64,000 nt of DNA from PALSA-894 sp963757565 (GTDB lineage: Bacteria > Pseudomonadota > Alphaproteobacteria > Rhizobiales > Xanthobacteraceae), in assembly GCA_963757565.1 (NCBI GenBank), contig CAVWSB010000011.1:2480001-2544000 (forward strand), given 5' to 3'. Both the position numbers and the translations under genes were made by a program. Numbering within the stretch: position 1 is the stretch's first letter; each line of letters opens with the position of its first letter. Positions 20,662-29,494 of this stretch are shown in pieces. The notes under the pieces are model-generated. The model saw only the letters and a list, made by a program, of their open reading frames with translations, made no database searches and was not told where the DNA came from.

Positions 20662-21124
20662 GTGACGTCCTTGCGCACGCGCAGCGCCTCCAGCCGCGCG
20701 ATCACCTCCTGCGGCAGCGCGCGCGACTTGCGGCTCGCCATGTCGATCATCACCATGGTGGCGTGGCCGGTCGCCGCGCACGCGCCTTCGTGGAAGATCG
20801 CCTGCAGGAAGGTGAACGACGAGCGCCCGATCTCGGCAATGCCGGTCCCGATCTCAACCGTGCCGGGCCAGTGCATCTCCGCCAGGAAATTGATGTCGAG
20901 CCGCGCCAGCACCGAGGTCGTGCCGGGCGGGCTCAGCGCATTCCCGGGCTCGCGCAGGAACGCCACCCGCCCGTCTCGAAAAAGGTCGCGAACACCGTGT
21001 TGTTGACGTGCCCCTGCGGATCGAGATCCCCGAAGCGGATGATGTCAGGCGCGCGGCTGGGAAACTGCTCCAGCCGGGGCAGCGTCCGGACCGGTTTTGC
21101 AGACGTGCCGCCGCGATCATTCAC
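20658..21124 (-). CDS. Acyl-CoA thioesterase, 4HBT family (one frameshift)
   Basis: A hotdog thioesterase of about 155 residues. The catalytic-type segment IRFGDLDPQGHVNNTVFATF contains the Asp and His of the 4-hydroxybenzoyl-CoA thioesterase family, followed by FFETGRVAFLREPG only if one missing G near 20965 is restored; downstream the frame reads LDINFLAEMHWPGTVEIGTG and FHEGACAATGHATMVMID. The GTG at 21124 is preceded by GGGGA and is my preferred start. Co-translated with the EVE gene. The single-base loss inside the conserved core is best read as an error. Confidence 0.82.
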
Positions 21125-21292
21125 TCGCAAATTCCCCAACGAACGCAACGATATGTCTGACGTTCAGCAAGCTCCGAAACAAGATACCAAACTTCATGTT
21201 TCCTCTTTCCCCATCCGGCTTCGCCCGCTAGACAGTCGCCGCATACGAACATTGACCGAGTTCCGCAAAGTAATCGCAAGGGTATTCCGGCT

Positions 21293-22330
21293 GTGCTGAC
21301 CAAGACTGAAGTGATCAAGACCGACGCGCTCATCATCGGCGCTGGTCCCGTAGGCCTGTTCGCGGTGTTCGAGCTCGGCCTCCTCGACATCAAGGCGCAC
21401 CTGATCGACATCCTCGACAAGGTCGGCGGCCAGTGCGCCGAGCTTTATCCCGAAAAGCCAATTTACGACATTCCCGGAATCCCGGAGATTTCCGGCAAGG
21501 GCCTCTCCGACGCACTCATGGAGCAGATCAAGCCGTTCCATCCGACCTTCCATCTCAACGAGATGGTCGAGAACGTCGAGAAGATCGGCGACCCGCTGTT
21601 TCGCGTCACCACCGACGGCGGCAAGGTGTTCGAGTGCAAGATCATTGTGGTCGCGGCGGGCGGCGGCTCGTTCCAGCCCAAGCGCCCGCCGATCCCCGGC
21701 ATCGAGGCCTATGAGTCGAAGTCGGTGTTCTATTCCGTCCGACAAATGGAGGTGTTTCGCGGAAAGCGGCTCCTGATCGCGGGCGGCGGCAACTCGGCGC
21801 TGGATTGGACGCTTAACCTTGCGCCGATCGCGAGCCATCTCACGCTGCTTCATCGCCGCGCCGAATTCCGCGCCGCGCCCGACAGCGTCAACAAGATGTT
21901 GAAGCTCGTCGGCGAGGGAAAGGTCGATCTCGTGCTCGGTCAAACGACAGGGCTCGAAGGCAAGGACGGCCAGGTCGAGAAGGCGATCGTGAAAACCAAC
22001 GAAGGTTCGGATTTCCACATCGCCTGCGACGCGATCCTGCCGTTCTTCGGCCTGACCATGAAGCTCGGGCCCGTGGCGAACTGGGGCCTCGACCTGCAAA
22101 GCAACCTGATCCCGGTCGGCACCGAGACGTTCGAGACCAACATCCCGGGCGTCTTCGCGGTCGGCGACATCAACACCTATCCGGGCAAGCTGAAGCTTAT
22201 TCTCTCGGGCTTCCACGAGGTCGCGCTGATGTCGCAGAAGGCGCACCGCTACGTCTATCCGGACAAGCGGCTCGTGTTCCAGTACACGACCTCCTCCACC
22301 AGCCTGCAGAAGAAGCTCGGAGTGAACTAG
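21293..22330 (+). CDS. Ferredoxin/flavodoxin-NADP+ reductase, thioredoxin-reductase-like type
   Basis: A 345-residue FAD enzyme of the FNR2 group that lacks the redox CXXC of thioredoxin reductases. The FAD motif is ALIIGAGPVGLFAVFELGLL, with GGQCAELYPEKPIYDIPG after it; the NADPH motif is LLIAGGGNSALDWTLNL and LHRRAEFRAA; the C-terminal FAD segment is GVFAVGDINTYPGKLKLI. Proteins of this type in Rhodopseudomonas and Bradyrhizobium supply or withdraw electrons between NADPH and ferredoxin or flavodoxin. The gene starts at GTG and is followed by a strong hairpin terminator, so it is transcribed alone. Confidence 0.92.
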   Translation: MLTKTEVIKTDALIIGAGPVGLFAVFELGLLDIKAHLIDILDKVGGQCAELYPEKPIYDIPGIPEISGKGLSDALMEQIKPFHPTFHLNEMVENVEKIGDPLFRVTTDGGKVFECKIIVVAAGGGSFQPKRPPIPGIEAYESKSVFYSVRQMEVFRGKRLLIAGGGNSALDWTLNLAPIASHLTLLHRRAEFRAAPDSVNKMLKLVGEGKVDLVLGQTTGLEGKDGQVEKAIVKTNEGSDFHIACDAILPFFGLTMKLGPVANWGLDLQSNLIPVGTETFETNIPGVFAVGDINTYPGKLKLILSGFHEVALMSQKAHRYVYPDKRLVFQYTTSSTSLQKKLGVN

Positions 22331-22376
22331 AGGCGCTAATTCTCATCGCGGAACTGTCAGCTTCACGAAGCTGGTG

Positions 22377-22409
22377 AAAGCGGCGGACAGAACGCCGCTT
22401 TTATTTTCA
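22377..22409 (+). terminator. Rho-independent terminator after the reductase gene
   Basis: A perfect nine-base inverted repeat (AAAGCGGCG, loop gacagaa, CGCCGCTTT) is followed by TTATTTT. It lies 47 bases after the reductase stop codon and is the clearest intrinsic terminator in the window. Confidence 0.85.
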
Positions 22410-22759
22410 GGGCTCCCAAACCAGGTGCTCCATACGGAGCACTAACTTCCCCGAGCGACATCGCAAGCGATGACGTGCTCGCTCACGGCACGATTTTGAG
22501 CTGCGCGTTGACAATCCAGACCTCAGGCTAATAGCGTTGCTTCAGGCGATTTTCTGCAGCAGCGGCGCCGCCCCTTACATGAAATCGACTTCTCTCCGGC
22601 TGCGGGTTGAAAACTTGATCGATAGCGGCGTGCGCCCTCCGAAGATTTTCGCGCTGGCGCAGCGGCGCGTTACCAACGACGCGCTACGCCAACTCGTCTT
22701 GGCACAATTGAACACCAACCGAGTTGAAGCATGGCTAGCATCCGGAAGGTGCACCGGGC
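22410..22759. other. Non-coding stretch without recognisable gene
   Basis: About 350 bases between the terminator and the LuxR gene. One open frame (22537-22767, 76 codons) overlaps the LuxR start by a few bases and has no recognisable similarity, a mixed composition and no good ribosome site, so I do not call it. The stretch presumably holds the LuxR promoter; I see no clear palindrome. Confidence 0.5.
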
Positions 22760-23485
22760 ATGCGTGAATTCGGCGACATCTGCCACGATCTGATTCGGAG
22801 CGAGACCATCGCCGAGGTGGCCAAGGTGTTCCGCGCGGGCGTGCTTGAGCATGGCTACACCGTGTCGCTGTGTCCGGTCGTGAGCTCGCCGCCGCAGGGA
22901 ACTCGTCTGAAATGGTTGTTTCGCAATCTCACACCCGACTGGCAGCGATTCAGCGATCAGCGAAATATACCCACACGCAGCCCTGCTCTGACGACCGCAA
23001 GCCGGCAGACCGTTCCCTTCAGCTTCACCGAGGTGTTCGACAACCCGGCTTTGCCGCCCGACCAGCAGTGGGTTTGGCAGATGACGCGCGAGTGGGGATG
23101 GCAAAACGGTTTTGTCGTGCCGGTGCACGGTCCGCGCGGCTATTTTTCTTACGTCAGCATTGCCAGTCCTGAGCGCAATCTCGATCTCCGAATCGAGAAC
23201 CGGGCCCGTCTTCAGATGCTTGCGATCCTGGCGCATGACCGCTGCACCGCCTTGAATCAACTGGAGCGGCCCGACGCCACGCCCAGTTCGAGAGACAAGC
23301 TCAGCGAACGCGAACTCGAATGCATGCGTTGGGTGGCGGCGGGCAAGACGGACTGGGAGATCGGGATGATCCTTGCGGTCTCCTCTTCAACGGCCCGTTT
23401 CCACATCGAGAACGCGCGCCGCAAACTGGTCGCATCGACGCGCGCGCAGGCGGTCGCGATCCTGTTCGCGCGCGGGCTGCTCTAG
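22760..23485 (+). CDS. LuxR-family regulator (solo) with autoinducer-binding-like domain
   Basis: A 241-residue regulator. Residues 1-165 are a LuxR-type ligand domain (MTREWGWQNGFVVPVHGPRG is typical), and residues 175-241 a GerE/LuxR helix-turn-helix (LSERELECMRWVAAGKTDWE, SSSTARFHIENARRKLVAST). No luxI-like synthase is adjacent, so it is a solo. In the ligand pocket the stretch QRFSDQRNIPTRSPALTTAS lacks the usual Tyr-x3-Tyr...Asp-Pro pattern of acyl-homoserine lactone binders, which suggests another ligand or none. The following GNAT gene is on the same strand about 100 bases downstream. Confidence 0.88.
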   Translation: MREFGDICHDLIRSETIAEVAKVFRAGVLEHGYTVSLCPVVSSPPQGTRLKWLFRNLTPDWQRFSDQRNIPTRSPALTTASRQTVPFSFTEVFDNPALPPDQQWVWQMTREWGWQNGFVVPVHGPRGYFSYVSIASPERNLDLRIENRARLQMLAILAHDRCTALNQLERPDATPSSRDKLSERELECMRWVAAGKTDWEIGMILAVSSSTARFHIENARRKLVASTRAQAVAILFARGLL

Positions 23486-23589
23486 TTCCATTCACCTCGG
23501 TCAACTGGCGATTTCGCTAGGTGCGGCGCAAGCGCACGTCTGTTCTCATGCAGCGACATTGCTGATCCGCCCGCTTGCGAGGACGACAA

Positions 23590-24159
23590 ATGGCGCCGCC
23601 ACTTTGCAACGTCATCGAACCCATCTCCGCAGCTTTGCCTCGGATCTCCGTGCCGCAAGAGCCGTTCAAAATTTGGAGGAACTCCAGCACAGATCTGCGG
23701 TTTCTCGGCAGCGAGCACGCTATCGCGATCGAACGCCTTCTTCTGGGTCTCGACCTTGATGCGCGTCGTGCCCGCTTTGGCCGCGCGTCCAGCGATGCCT
23801 CGATAAAGGCCCACGTTCGCGAAGCACTTTCAAACGCCACACGCGTCATCGGCGTTTTCGTGGACCGTGAGTTACGCGGCCTGCTCGAAATCGATGTGGG
23901 TCAAGCATCCGGGCCGGCAGCGGTCGCTCTGGTCGTTGAAGACGGATGGCGTCGGCGCGGCCTGGGCTGGCAACTGACTCAAGCCGCGATGCAATGGGCC
24001 GAGGAAACGCATGCAGGCCCGCTGCGGCTGACTTTCTCGCGCCACAACTGGCCCATGCGTCAACTCTGCACGAAGGCATCCGCGCAGTTCGATCTCGTGC
24101 TCGACGAGATCTGCGCGGACATTGCTTGCGAAAAGCGCGTTTCCTTGAATCATCGTTGA
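23590..24159 (+). CDS. GNAT-family N-acetyltransferase
   Basis: A 189-residue protein. The acetyl-CoA-binding motif is VALVVEDGWRRRGLGWQLTQ (the R-R-x-G-L-G pyrophosphate loop), with the preceding strand VIGVFVDRELRGLLEID; a C-terminal LTFSRHNWPMRQL matches the GNAT C-terminal helix. The N-terminal 40 residues are not conserved. The substrate is unknown. It follows the LuxR solo on the same strand and may be its target or partner; it is not a LuxI family member, since LuxI-specific residues are missing. Confidence 0.8.
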   Translation: MAPPLCNVIEPISAALPRISVPQEPFKIWRNSSTDLRFLGSEHAIAIERLLLGLDLDARRARFGRASSDASIKAHVREALSNATRVIGVFVDRELRGLLEIDVGQASGPAAVALVVEDGWRRRGLGWQLTQAAMQWAEETHAGPLRLTFSRHNWPMRQLCTKASAQFDLVLDEICADIACEKRVSLNHR

Positions 24160-24175
24160 ACGCTGGGAGCGCCGC

Positions 24176-24367
24176 ATGCCGACGTCGTTGCCAGAGCGTA
24201 GTTCGCCGGCCGACTTTCGCGACGACGACTTTCCCTTCGTCCTGTTCCTCCTGATCGCCGCCCTCGGAATTGCCGCTCAGCTTTGGATCGGCGTTCCCAT
24301 CGAGACATGGATGCCGTTCGAAATCGATGCCGGACAGATCTCCAAGTTGTCGCTCCTCGGTCCCTGA
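24176..24367 (+). CDS. Small single-span membrane protein, unknown
   Basis: A 63-residue peptide with an acidic N-terminus (FRDDDFPF) and one predicted membrane helix (VLFLLIAALGIAAQLWIGV). The ATG is preceded by GGGAG at proper distance, which favours a real gene, and it begins 16 bases after the GNAT stop. No family recognised. Confidence 0.5.
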   Translation: MPTSLPERSSPADFRDDDFPFVLFLLIAALGIAAQLWIGVPIETWMPFEIDAGQISKLSLLGP

Positions 24368-24393
24368 CGCCGGTGAACTGGTGCTCCTCGCGA

Positions 24394-24648
24394 ATGCTTC
24401 CAATCCCGCAACACGACCTGCTCGGTTACGCGGCGTCCATTGCCGTGCTGGCAACCTTCTACATGAAGACCATGGGGCCGCTGAGGGTGGCCGCGATCGC
24501 CAGCAACGTTCTCTTCGTCGCCTACGGTTACAGCGAGCACATCCTGCCCGTGCTGCTGCTGCACGTCGCTCTGCTGCCGATCAATACCGTGAGGTTGTTC
24601 GCGACGCTGCAAGGCTGGCGACGACAACGATTCGAGCGAGGCGGCTGA
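24394..24648 (+). CDS. Small polytopic membrane protein
   Basis: An 84-residue protein with three hydrophobic segments (LLGYAASIAVLATFYMKTM, LRVAAIASNVLFVAYGY, ILPVLLLHVALLPINTVRLF). This pattern recurs in Hyphomicrobiales as a stand-alone module and as the N-terminal part of cyclic-nucleotide-binding membrane proteins. Here the nucleotide-binding part is absent. The ATG at 24394 has no good ribosome site; a GTG at 24373 is the alternative. Confidence 0.6.
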   Translation: MLPIPQHDLLGYAASIAVLATFYMKTMGPLRVAAIASNVLFVAYGYSEHILPVLLLHVALLPINTVRLFATLQGWRRQRFERGG

Positions 24649-24719
24649 ACGGAAACCTCGAAAGCTCGATTTTCCCTCCAAACCGGCAACGCGTCGCGCA
24701 AGCGGCGAAAGGAAGACTC

Positions 24720-24956
24720 ATGCTCGCTCTAAAATACGGAATCCTGGCAGTCTCGATCGTAATGCTGGCACCGGCGGCCGTTCTTGCGCAGGGCTGTCCC
24801 GCGGACCCCTTCAAGGCAAGCAAAGCGCTCTGGAACTGGGGCGACTTGCGCACAGGCGAGACTCGAACGGGGCGTCATCCCTGCGGAAAGCAGATCACGT
24901 GCATCGGCGGTCGCTTCGAACCCACCCTGGTTCGCAGGCAATGTCACTGGAACTGA
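24720..24956 (+). CDS. Small secreted cysteine-containing protein
   Basis: A 78-residue product with a signal peptide (MLALKYGILAVSIVMLAPAA, cleavage after VLA). The mature part of about 55 residues has four cysteines (QGCPADPF, HPCGKQITCIGGRF, RQCHWN), consistent with two disulfides in the periplasm. AAGGAAG lies upstream of the ATG. I do not recognise a family. Confidence 0.6.
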   Translation: MLALKYGILAVSIVMLAPAAVLAQGCPADPFKASKALWNWGDLRTGETRTGRHPCGKQITCIGGRFEPTLVRRQCHWN

Positions 24957-25059
24957 CCGCCCCGCGCGGATAGGCCGCGGACACCCCCAGCGGCCTTCCG
25001 CCGGTCGTCATTTACCGTTATAAGCCTGTCCCGGGCGTCGACCTGGGAGCGCTGACCAC

Positions 25060-28000
25060 ATGATTGCGCTGGTCCGCATTGCGTTGCGGCGCCCTTACAC
25101 GTTTGTCGTTCTCGCCCTCACCATTCTGATCATCGGTCCTCTCGCGGCGCTGCGCACGCCGGTCGATATTTTTCCCGATATCCGCATCCCCGTGATCGCG
25201 ATCATCTGGGGCTATACCGGTCTCCAGCCCGACCTGATGGCGGGCCGCATCGTCACGCAGTCGAGCCGCGGACTGACCACCACGGTCAACGATATCGAGC
25301 ATATCGAGGCGACGTCCTATAACAGCCTTGGCATCATCAAGGTCTTCTTCCAGCCGAACGTCGATATCCGCATCGCCAACGCGCAGATCACCGCGGTGAT
25401 GCAGACGCAGCTCAAGCAGATGCCGCCCGGGCAGACGCCGCCGCTGATCCTCAACTACAACGCCTCGACGGTTCCGATCATCCAGGTCGCGCTTTCCGGC
25501 TCCGGTCTCTCCGAGCAGCAGCTTGCGGACATCGGACTGAATACCGTGCGCACGCCGCTCGTGACCCTGCCGGGCGTCGCCATTCCGTTTCCGTACGGCG
25601 GCAAGACGCGGCAGGTGCAGATCGATCTCGACTCCGACCGCGATGCAGGCGCGCGGCCTCTCGGGTCAGGACGTCGCGAACGCCCTCGCCGCGCAAAATC
25701 TCATCACGCCGGTCGGCACCCAGAAGATCGGCTCGTTCGAATACGGGATTCAGCTCAACAACGCGCCCTCGGTGATCTCCGAACTTGGCGACCTGCCGAT
25801 CAAGAGCGTGAACGGCGCGATGGTCTATGTCCGTGACGTCGCGCAGGTGCGCGACGGCAATCCGCCGCAGACCAACATCGTGCATGTCGAGGGCAGCCGC
25901 TCCGTTCTGATGCAGGTGCTCAAGAACGGCTCGATCTCGACGCTCGCGATCATCGAGGGGATCAAGGCGCGCGTCGAACAGCTTCGTGTCGATCGTGCCG
26001 CCGAACATGACCATCAACCTGATCGGCGACCAGTCGATCTTCATTGAAGCGGCGGTCAGCGGTGTCATTCACGAGGGTATCATCGCGGCGGCGCTGACCA
26101 GCCTGATGATCCTGATCTTCCTTGGGAGCTGGCGGTCGACCGTCATCATCGCGATCTCGATTCCGCTCTCGATCCTCGGCGCGCTCACGATTCTGTGGAC
26201 GCTCGGCGAGACGCTCAACATCATGACGCTCGGCGGGCTCGCCCTCGCGGTCGGCATCCTGGTCGACGACGCGACGGTGACGATCGAGAACATCAACTGG
26301 CATCTCGAACAGGGCAAGGAAGTCGAGACCGCGATCCTCGACGGTGCAGCGCAGATCGTGACGCCGGCGTTCGTCTCGCTGCTCTGCATCTGCATCGTGT
26401 TCGTGCCGATGTTCTTCCTGCAAGGCGTCGCGCGCTTCCTGTTCGTCCCGATGGCCGAAGCCGTGATGGCGGCGATGGTGTGCTCGTTCATCCTGTCGCG
26501 CACGCTGGTGCCGACGATGGCGAACTACCTGCTGCAGCAAGCACGCGCCCCACACCGACATGCACGGGCTGGACGGCGTGGCGCCGACCTCGCGCAACCC
26601 GCTGGTCTGGTTTCAGCGCGGCTTCGAGCGGCGCTTCGAGCGCTTGCGTCGGGGTTATCAGTGAGCTTCTGATGATGGCGCTCGAACAACCGCGCTGATC
26701 TTCATCGTCGGTTTTCTCGCTGTTCGTCGCCGCATCATTCGCCCTGACGCCGTTCCTTGGCCGCGACTTCTTCCCCTCGGTCGATGCCGGGCAAATCCTG
26801 ATGCACGCGCGCACGCGCATCGGCACGCGCGTCGAGGAAAGCGCCGATCAGTTCGCCGAGATCCAGAAGGCGGTCCGCCAGATCATTCCGCCGGAGGAGT
26901 TGTCGGCCTACGTCGACAACATCGGGATGCCGGTCTCCGGCATCAACATGACCTATAACGCGACCGGCACGATCGGCACGCAGGACGGCGACATCCAGAT
27001 CAAGCTGCGCGAGGGCCACAGCCCGACCGCCGATATGTCAGGCAGATGCGCGAGGAATTGCCAGCGCGCTTTCCCGGCGTGACGTTCTCGTTCCTTCCCG
27101 CCGACATCATCAGCCAGATCCTGAATTTCGGCGTGCCGGCGCCGATGGACGTGCAGGTCCGCGGTCCGAACCTGCAGGACAACTTCGCCTACGCGACTAG
27201 AGCTTTTGCGCAAGTTGCGCCACGTGCCCGGCTTCGCCGACGCGCGCATTCAGCAATCGCTCAATACTCCCAGCTTCAAGGTCGACGTCGACCGCACGCG
27301 CGCGCAATACGCGGGCGTCACCGAGCGCGACGTGACCAACAGCATGGTGGTCAATCTCGCAGGCAGCGGCCAGGTCGCGCCGACTTACTTCCTCAATCCC
27401 GAAAACGGCGTCTCGTATTCGATCGTGATGCAAACGCCGCAGTACCAGATGGATTCGCTGAACGCGCTGAAGAGCCTGCCGATCACGGCGCCCGGTTCGA
27501 GCCCGCAGACGCTCGGCGCGATCTCGGAGATCAGCCGCACCACCGCGAGCGCTGTCGTCTCGCAGTACAACATCCAGCCGATGATCCAGATCTACGGCAC
27601 GCCGCAAGGACGCGATCTCGGCGCGGTCGCGGCCGACGTGCAAAAGATCATCGACGAGATGGCGCCGAGCCTGCCGCGCGGCGCGCAGGTCTTCCTGATG
27701 GGCCAGGTGCGCACGATGAACAGTGCGTTCGCGGGCCTGCTGTTCGGCCTGCTCGGCGCGATCGTGCTGATCTATCTGCTGATCGTCGTGAATTTCCAGT
27801 CCTGGAGCGATCCGTTCGTCATCATCACGGCGCTCCCGCCGCGCTCGCCGGCATCGTCTGGATGCTGTTCGCGACCGGCACGACGCTGTCGGTGCCGGCG
27901 CTCACCGGCGCGATCATGTGCATGGGCGTCGCGACCGCGAACAGCGTGCTGGTCATTTCGTTCGCGCGCGAACGCCTCGAGCGAACTCGGCGATCCGGTC

Positions 28001-28261
28001 GCCGCCGCGATCGAAGCCGGTTTCGTGCGCTTCCGCCCGGTGCTGATGACCGCGCTCGCGATGATCATCGGCATGGCGCCGATGGCGCTGGGCCTTGGCG
28101 AAGGCGGCGAGCAGAACGCGCCGCTCGGCCGCGCCGTCGTCGGCGGCCTGATCTTTGCAACGTTCGCCACGCTGATGTTCGTTCCCGTGGTATTCAGCAT
28201 GATCCATAAGCGCGATGGCGAAAAAGTCGCCCACGCGATCGGAGAGCCGCATGTCGCCTGA
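25060..28261 (+). CDS. RND efflux permease, AcrB-like (many frame breaks)
   Basis: A resistance-nodulation-division inner-membrane pump of about 1060 residues when frames are joined. Segments in order are IALRRPYTFVVLALTILIIG (first helix), DIFPDIRIPVIAIIWGYTGL, the porter domain (GLSGQDVANALAAQNLITPV), MTLGGLALAVGILVDDATVT (helix 4, with the proton-relay Asp-Asp), DFFPSVDAGQILMHARTRIG, and the last helices (GAIMCMGVATANSVLVISFA, VLMTALAMIIGMAPMALGLG). Breaks lie near 25640, 25988, 26540, 26690, 26715, 27040, 27200, 27845 and 27985; most are repaired by one base. The adaptor gene starts inside the end of this gene. No outer-membrane channel gene is adjacent, and the substrate is unknown. Confidence 0.88.
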
Positions 28262-29488
28262 GCTGACGTCGCCCGGGACAGCCGAAGCACGCCGCCGCCG
28301 GTCCTGTCACGAAGCGCAAGCTGCGCGTGACCGCGCTCGCCGGGCGTGCGCGCTTGTCGCGATCGTGGTGATCATGGGCGTCACAACTCGCCGCATGGCC
28401 GACGCGCGGCTGGTCCGACTGGACCGAAAAGCCAGGCGATCCCGACCGTCGCCGTCGCGACACCGGACGAGCGCGGCCGCCGCTCGACGATCGATCTGCC
28501 GGGCCGGCTCGAGGCCTATTCGCAGGCGCAGCTCTATGCGCGCGTGTCCGGCTATCTGAAGGAATGGAAGGCCGACATCGGAACGCCGGTGAAGTCGGGC
28601 CAGGTTCTCGCCGAGATCGAGGCGCCCGACCTCGACCAGCAGATCATGCAGGCGCAAGCCGATCTCGCAAGCGCGCAGGCCAACCTGACGCTTGCGATGG
28701 CGACGCTCGAACGCGGGCAACAGCTCATCGGCTCAGGCGCGGTCTCGAAGCAGACGCTCGATCAGCGCGCCGCCGATGCGCAAAGCCGCCAGGGCTTGTT
28801 GCGCTCCGCGCAGGCAAACCTCGATCGCCTCAAGGTGCTGGAGAGATACAAACGCATCACCGCGCCGTTCGACGGACTTGTGACAGCGCGCACGACGGAT
28901 GTCGGCCAGCTCATCAATGCAGGCGGTGGCGGCGCCGCGCTCTTCGTCGTGTCCGACACCAACAAGCTGCGCGCTACGTCAACGTACCGCAGAACTACGT
29001 GCCGACCATCAAGGTCGGCACCAAGGCGAGGATCGATGGTGCCGGAATATCCCGGCAAGATCTTCACCGGGACGGTCGAGGCCTCGGCGCAGTCCGTCGA
29101 TCCGGCGTCAGGCACGACGCGAATGCTCCTTGCGGTCGACAACTCCGAGCATGAGCTGATGACGGGCGCGTTTGCCAATGTTCAGCTTTCGCTGCCGAAT
29201 CCCGAGAACGCGATCCACGTTCCGGCAAGCGCGCTGATCTTCGACAAGAGCGGGTTGCAGGTCGCCGTGGTCGGCGATGACAATCGCGTTGCGTTGAAGA
29301 AGATCGCTATCGCGCGCGATCTTGGCCGCGAGGTCGAGATCGCCAGCGGCCTGACCGCAGCGGATCGCGTGATCGAAAGTCCGCCGGACGGCATCACGAC
29401 CGGCGATGAGGTGCGCGTCGCTGGCGAGCCGGGCACGATCGCGGCCGACCAGCCGTCCAAGCCCGCGCAGGCAAAGCCTCCCGGGTAA
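28251..29488 (+). CDS. RND periplasmic adaptor subunit, HlyD/AcrA family (frame breaks)
   Basis: The membrane-fusion partner of the preceding pump; its ATG at 28251 overlaps the permease end by eleven bases. After an N-terminal helix (ALVAIVVIMGVTTRR) come the barrel-sandwich half (LEAYSQAQLYARVSGYLKEW), the coiled coil (MQAQADLASAQANLTLAMAT to QGLLRSAQANLDRLKVLERY), ITAPFDGLVTARTTDVGQLI, and the beta-barrel/MP domains to DEVRVAGEPG. The frame breaks near 28300-28450 and twice near 28975 and 29035, where the proper reading is YVNVPQNYVPTIKVGTKARI. It presumably links the pump to an outer-membrane channel encoded elsewhere. Confidence 0.85.
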
Positions 29489-29494
29489 GTCGGC

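Noticed and set aside
22537..22767. A possible 76-residue gene before the LuxR gene
   Set aside because: No ribosome site, no family resemblance, and it overlaps the LuxR start; it stays as part of a non-coding stretch.
26690..27050. Pseudogene interpretation of the first RND pump
   Set aside because: All conserved helices and the proton-relay residues remain, and most breaks are repaired by one base each; the same kind of breaks hits essential genes nearby, so sequence error is more likely than decay.
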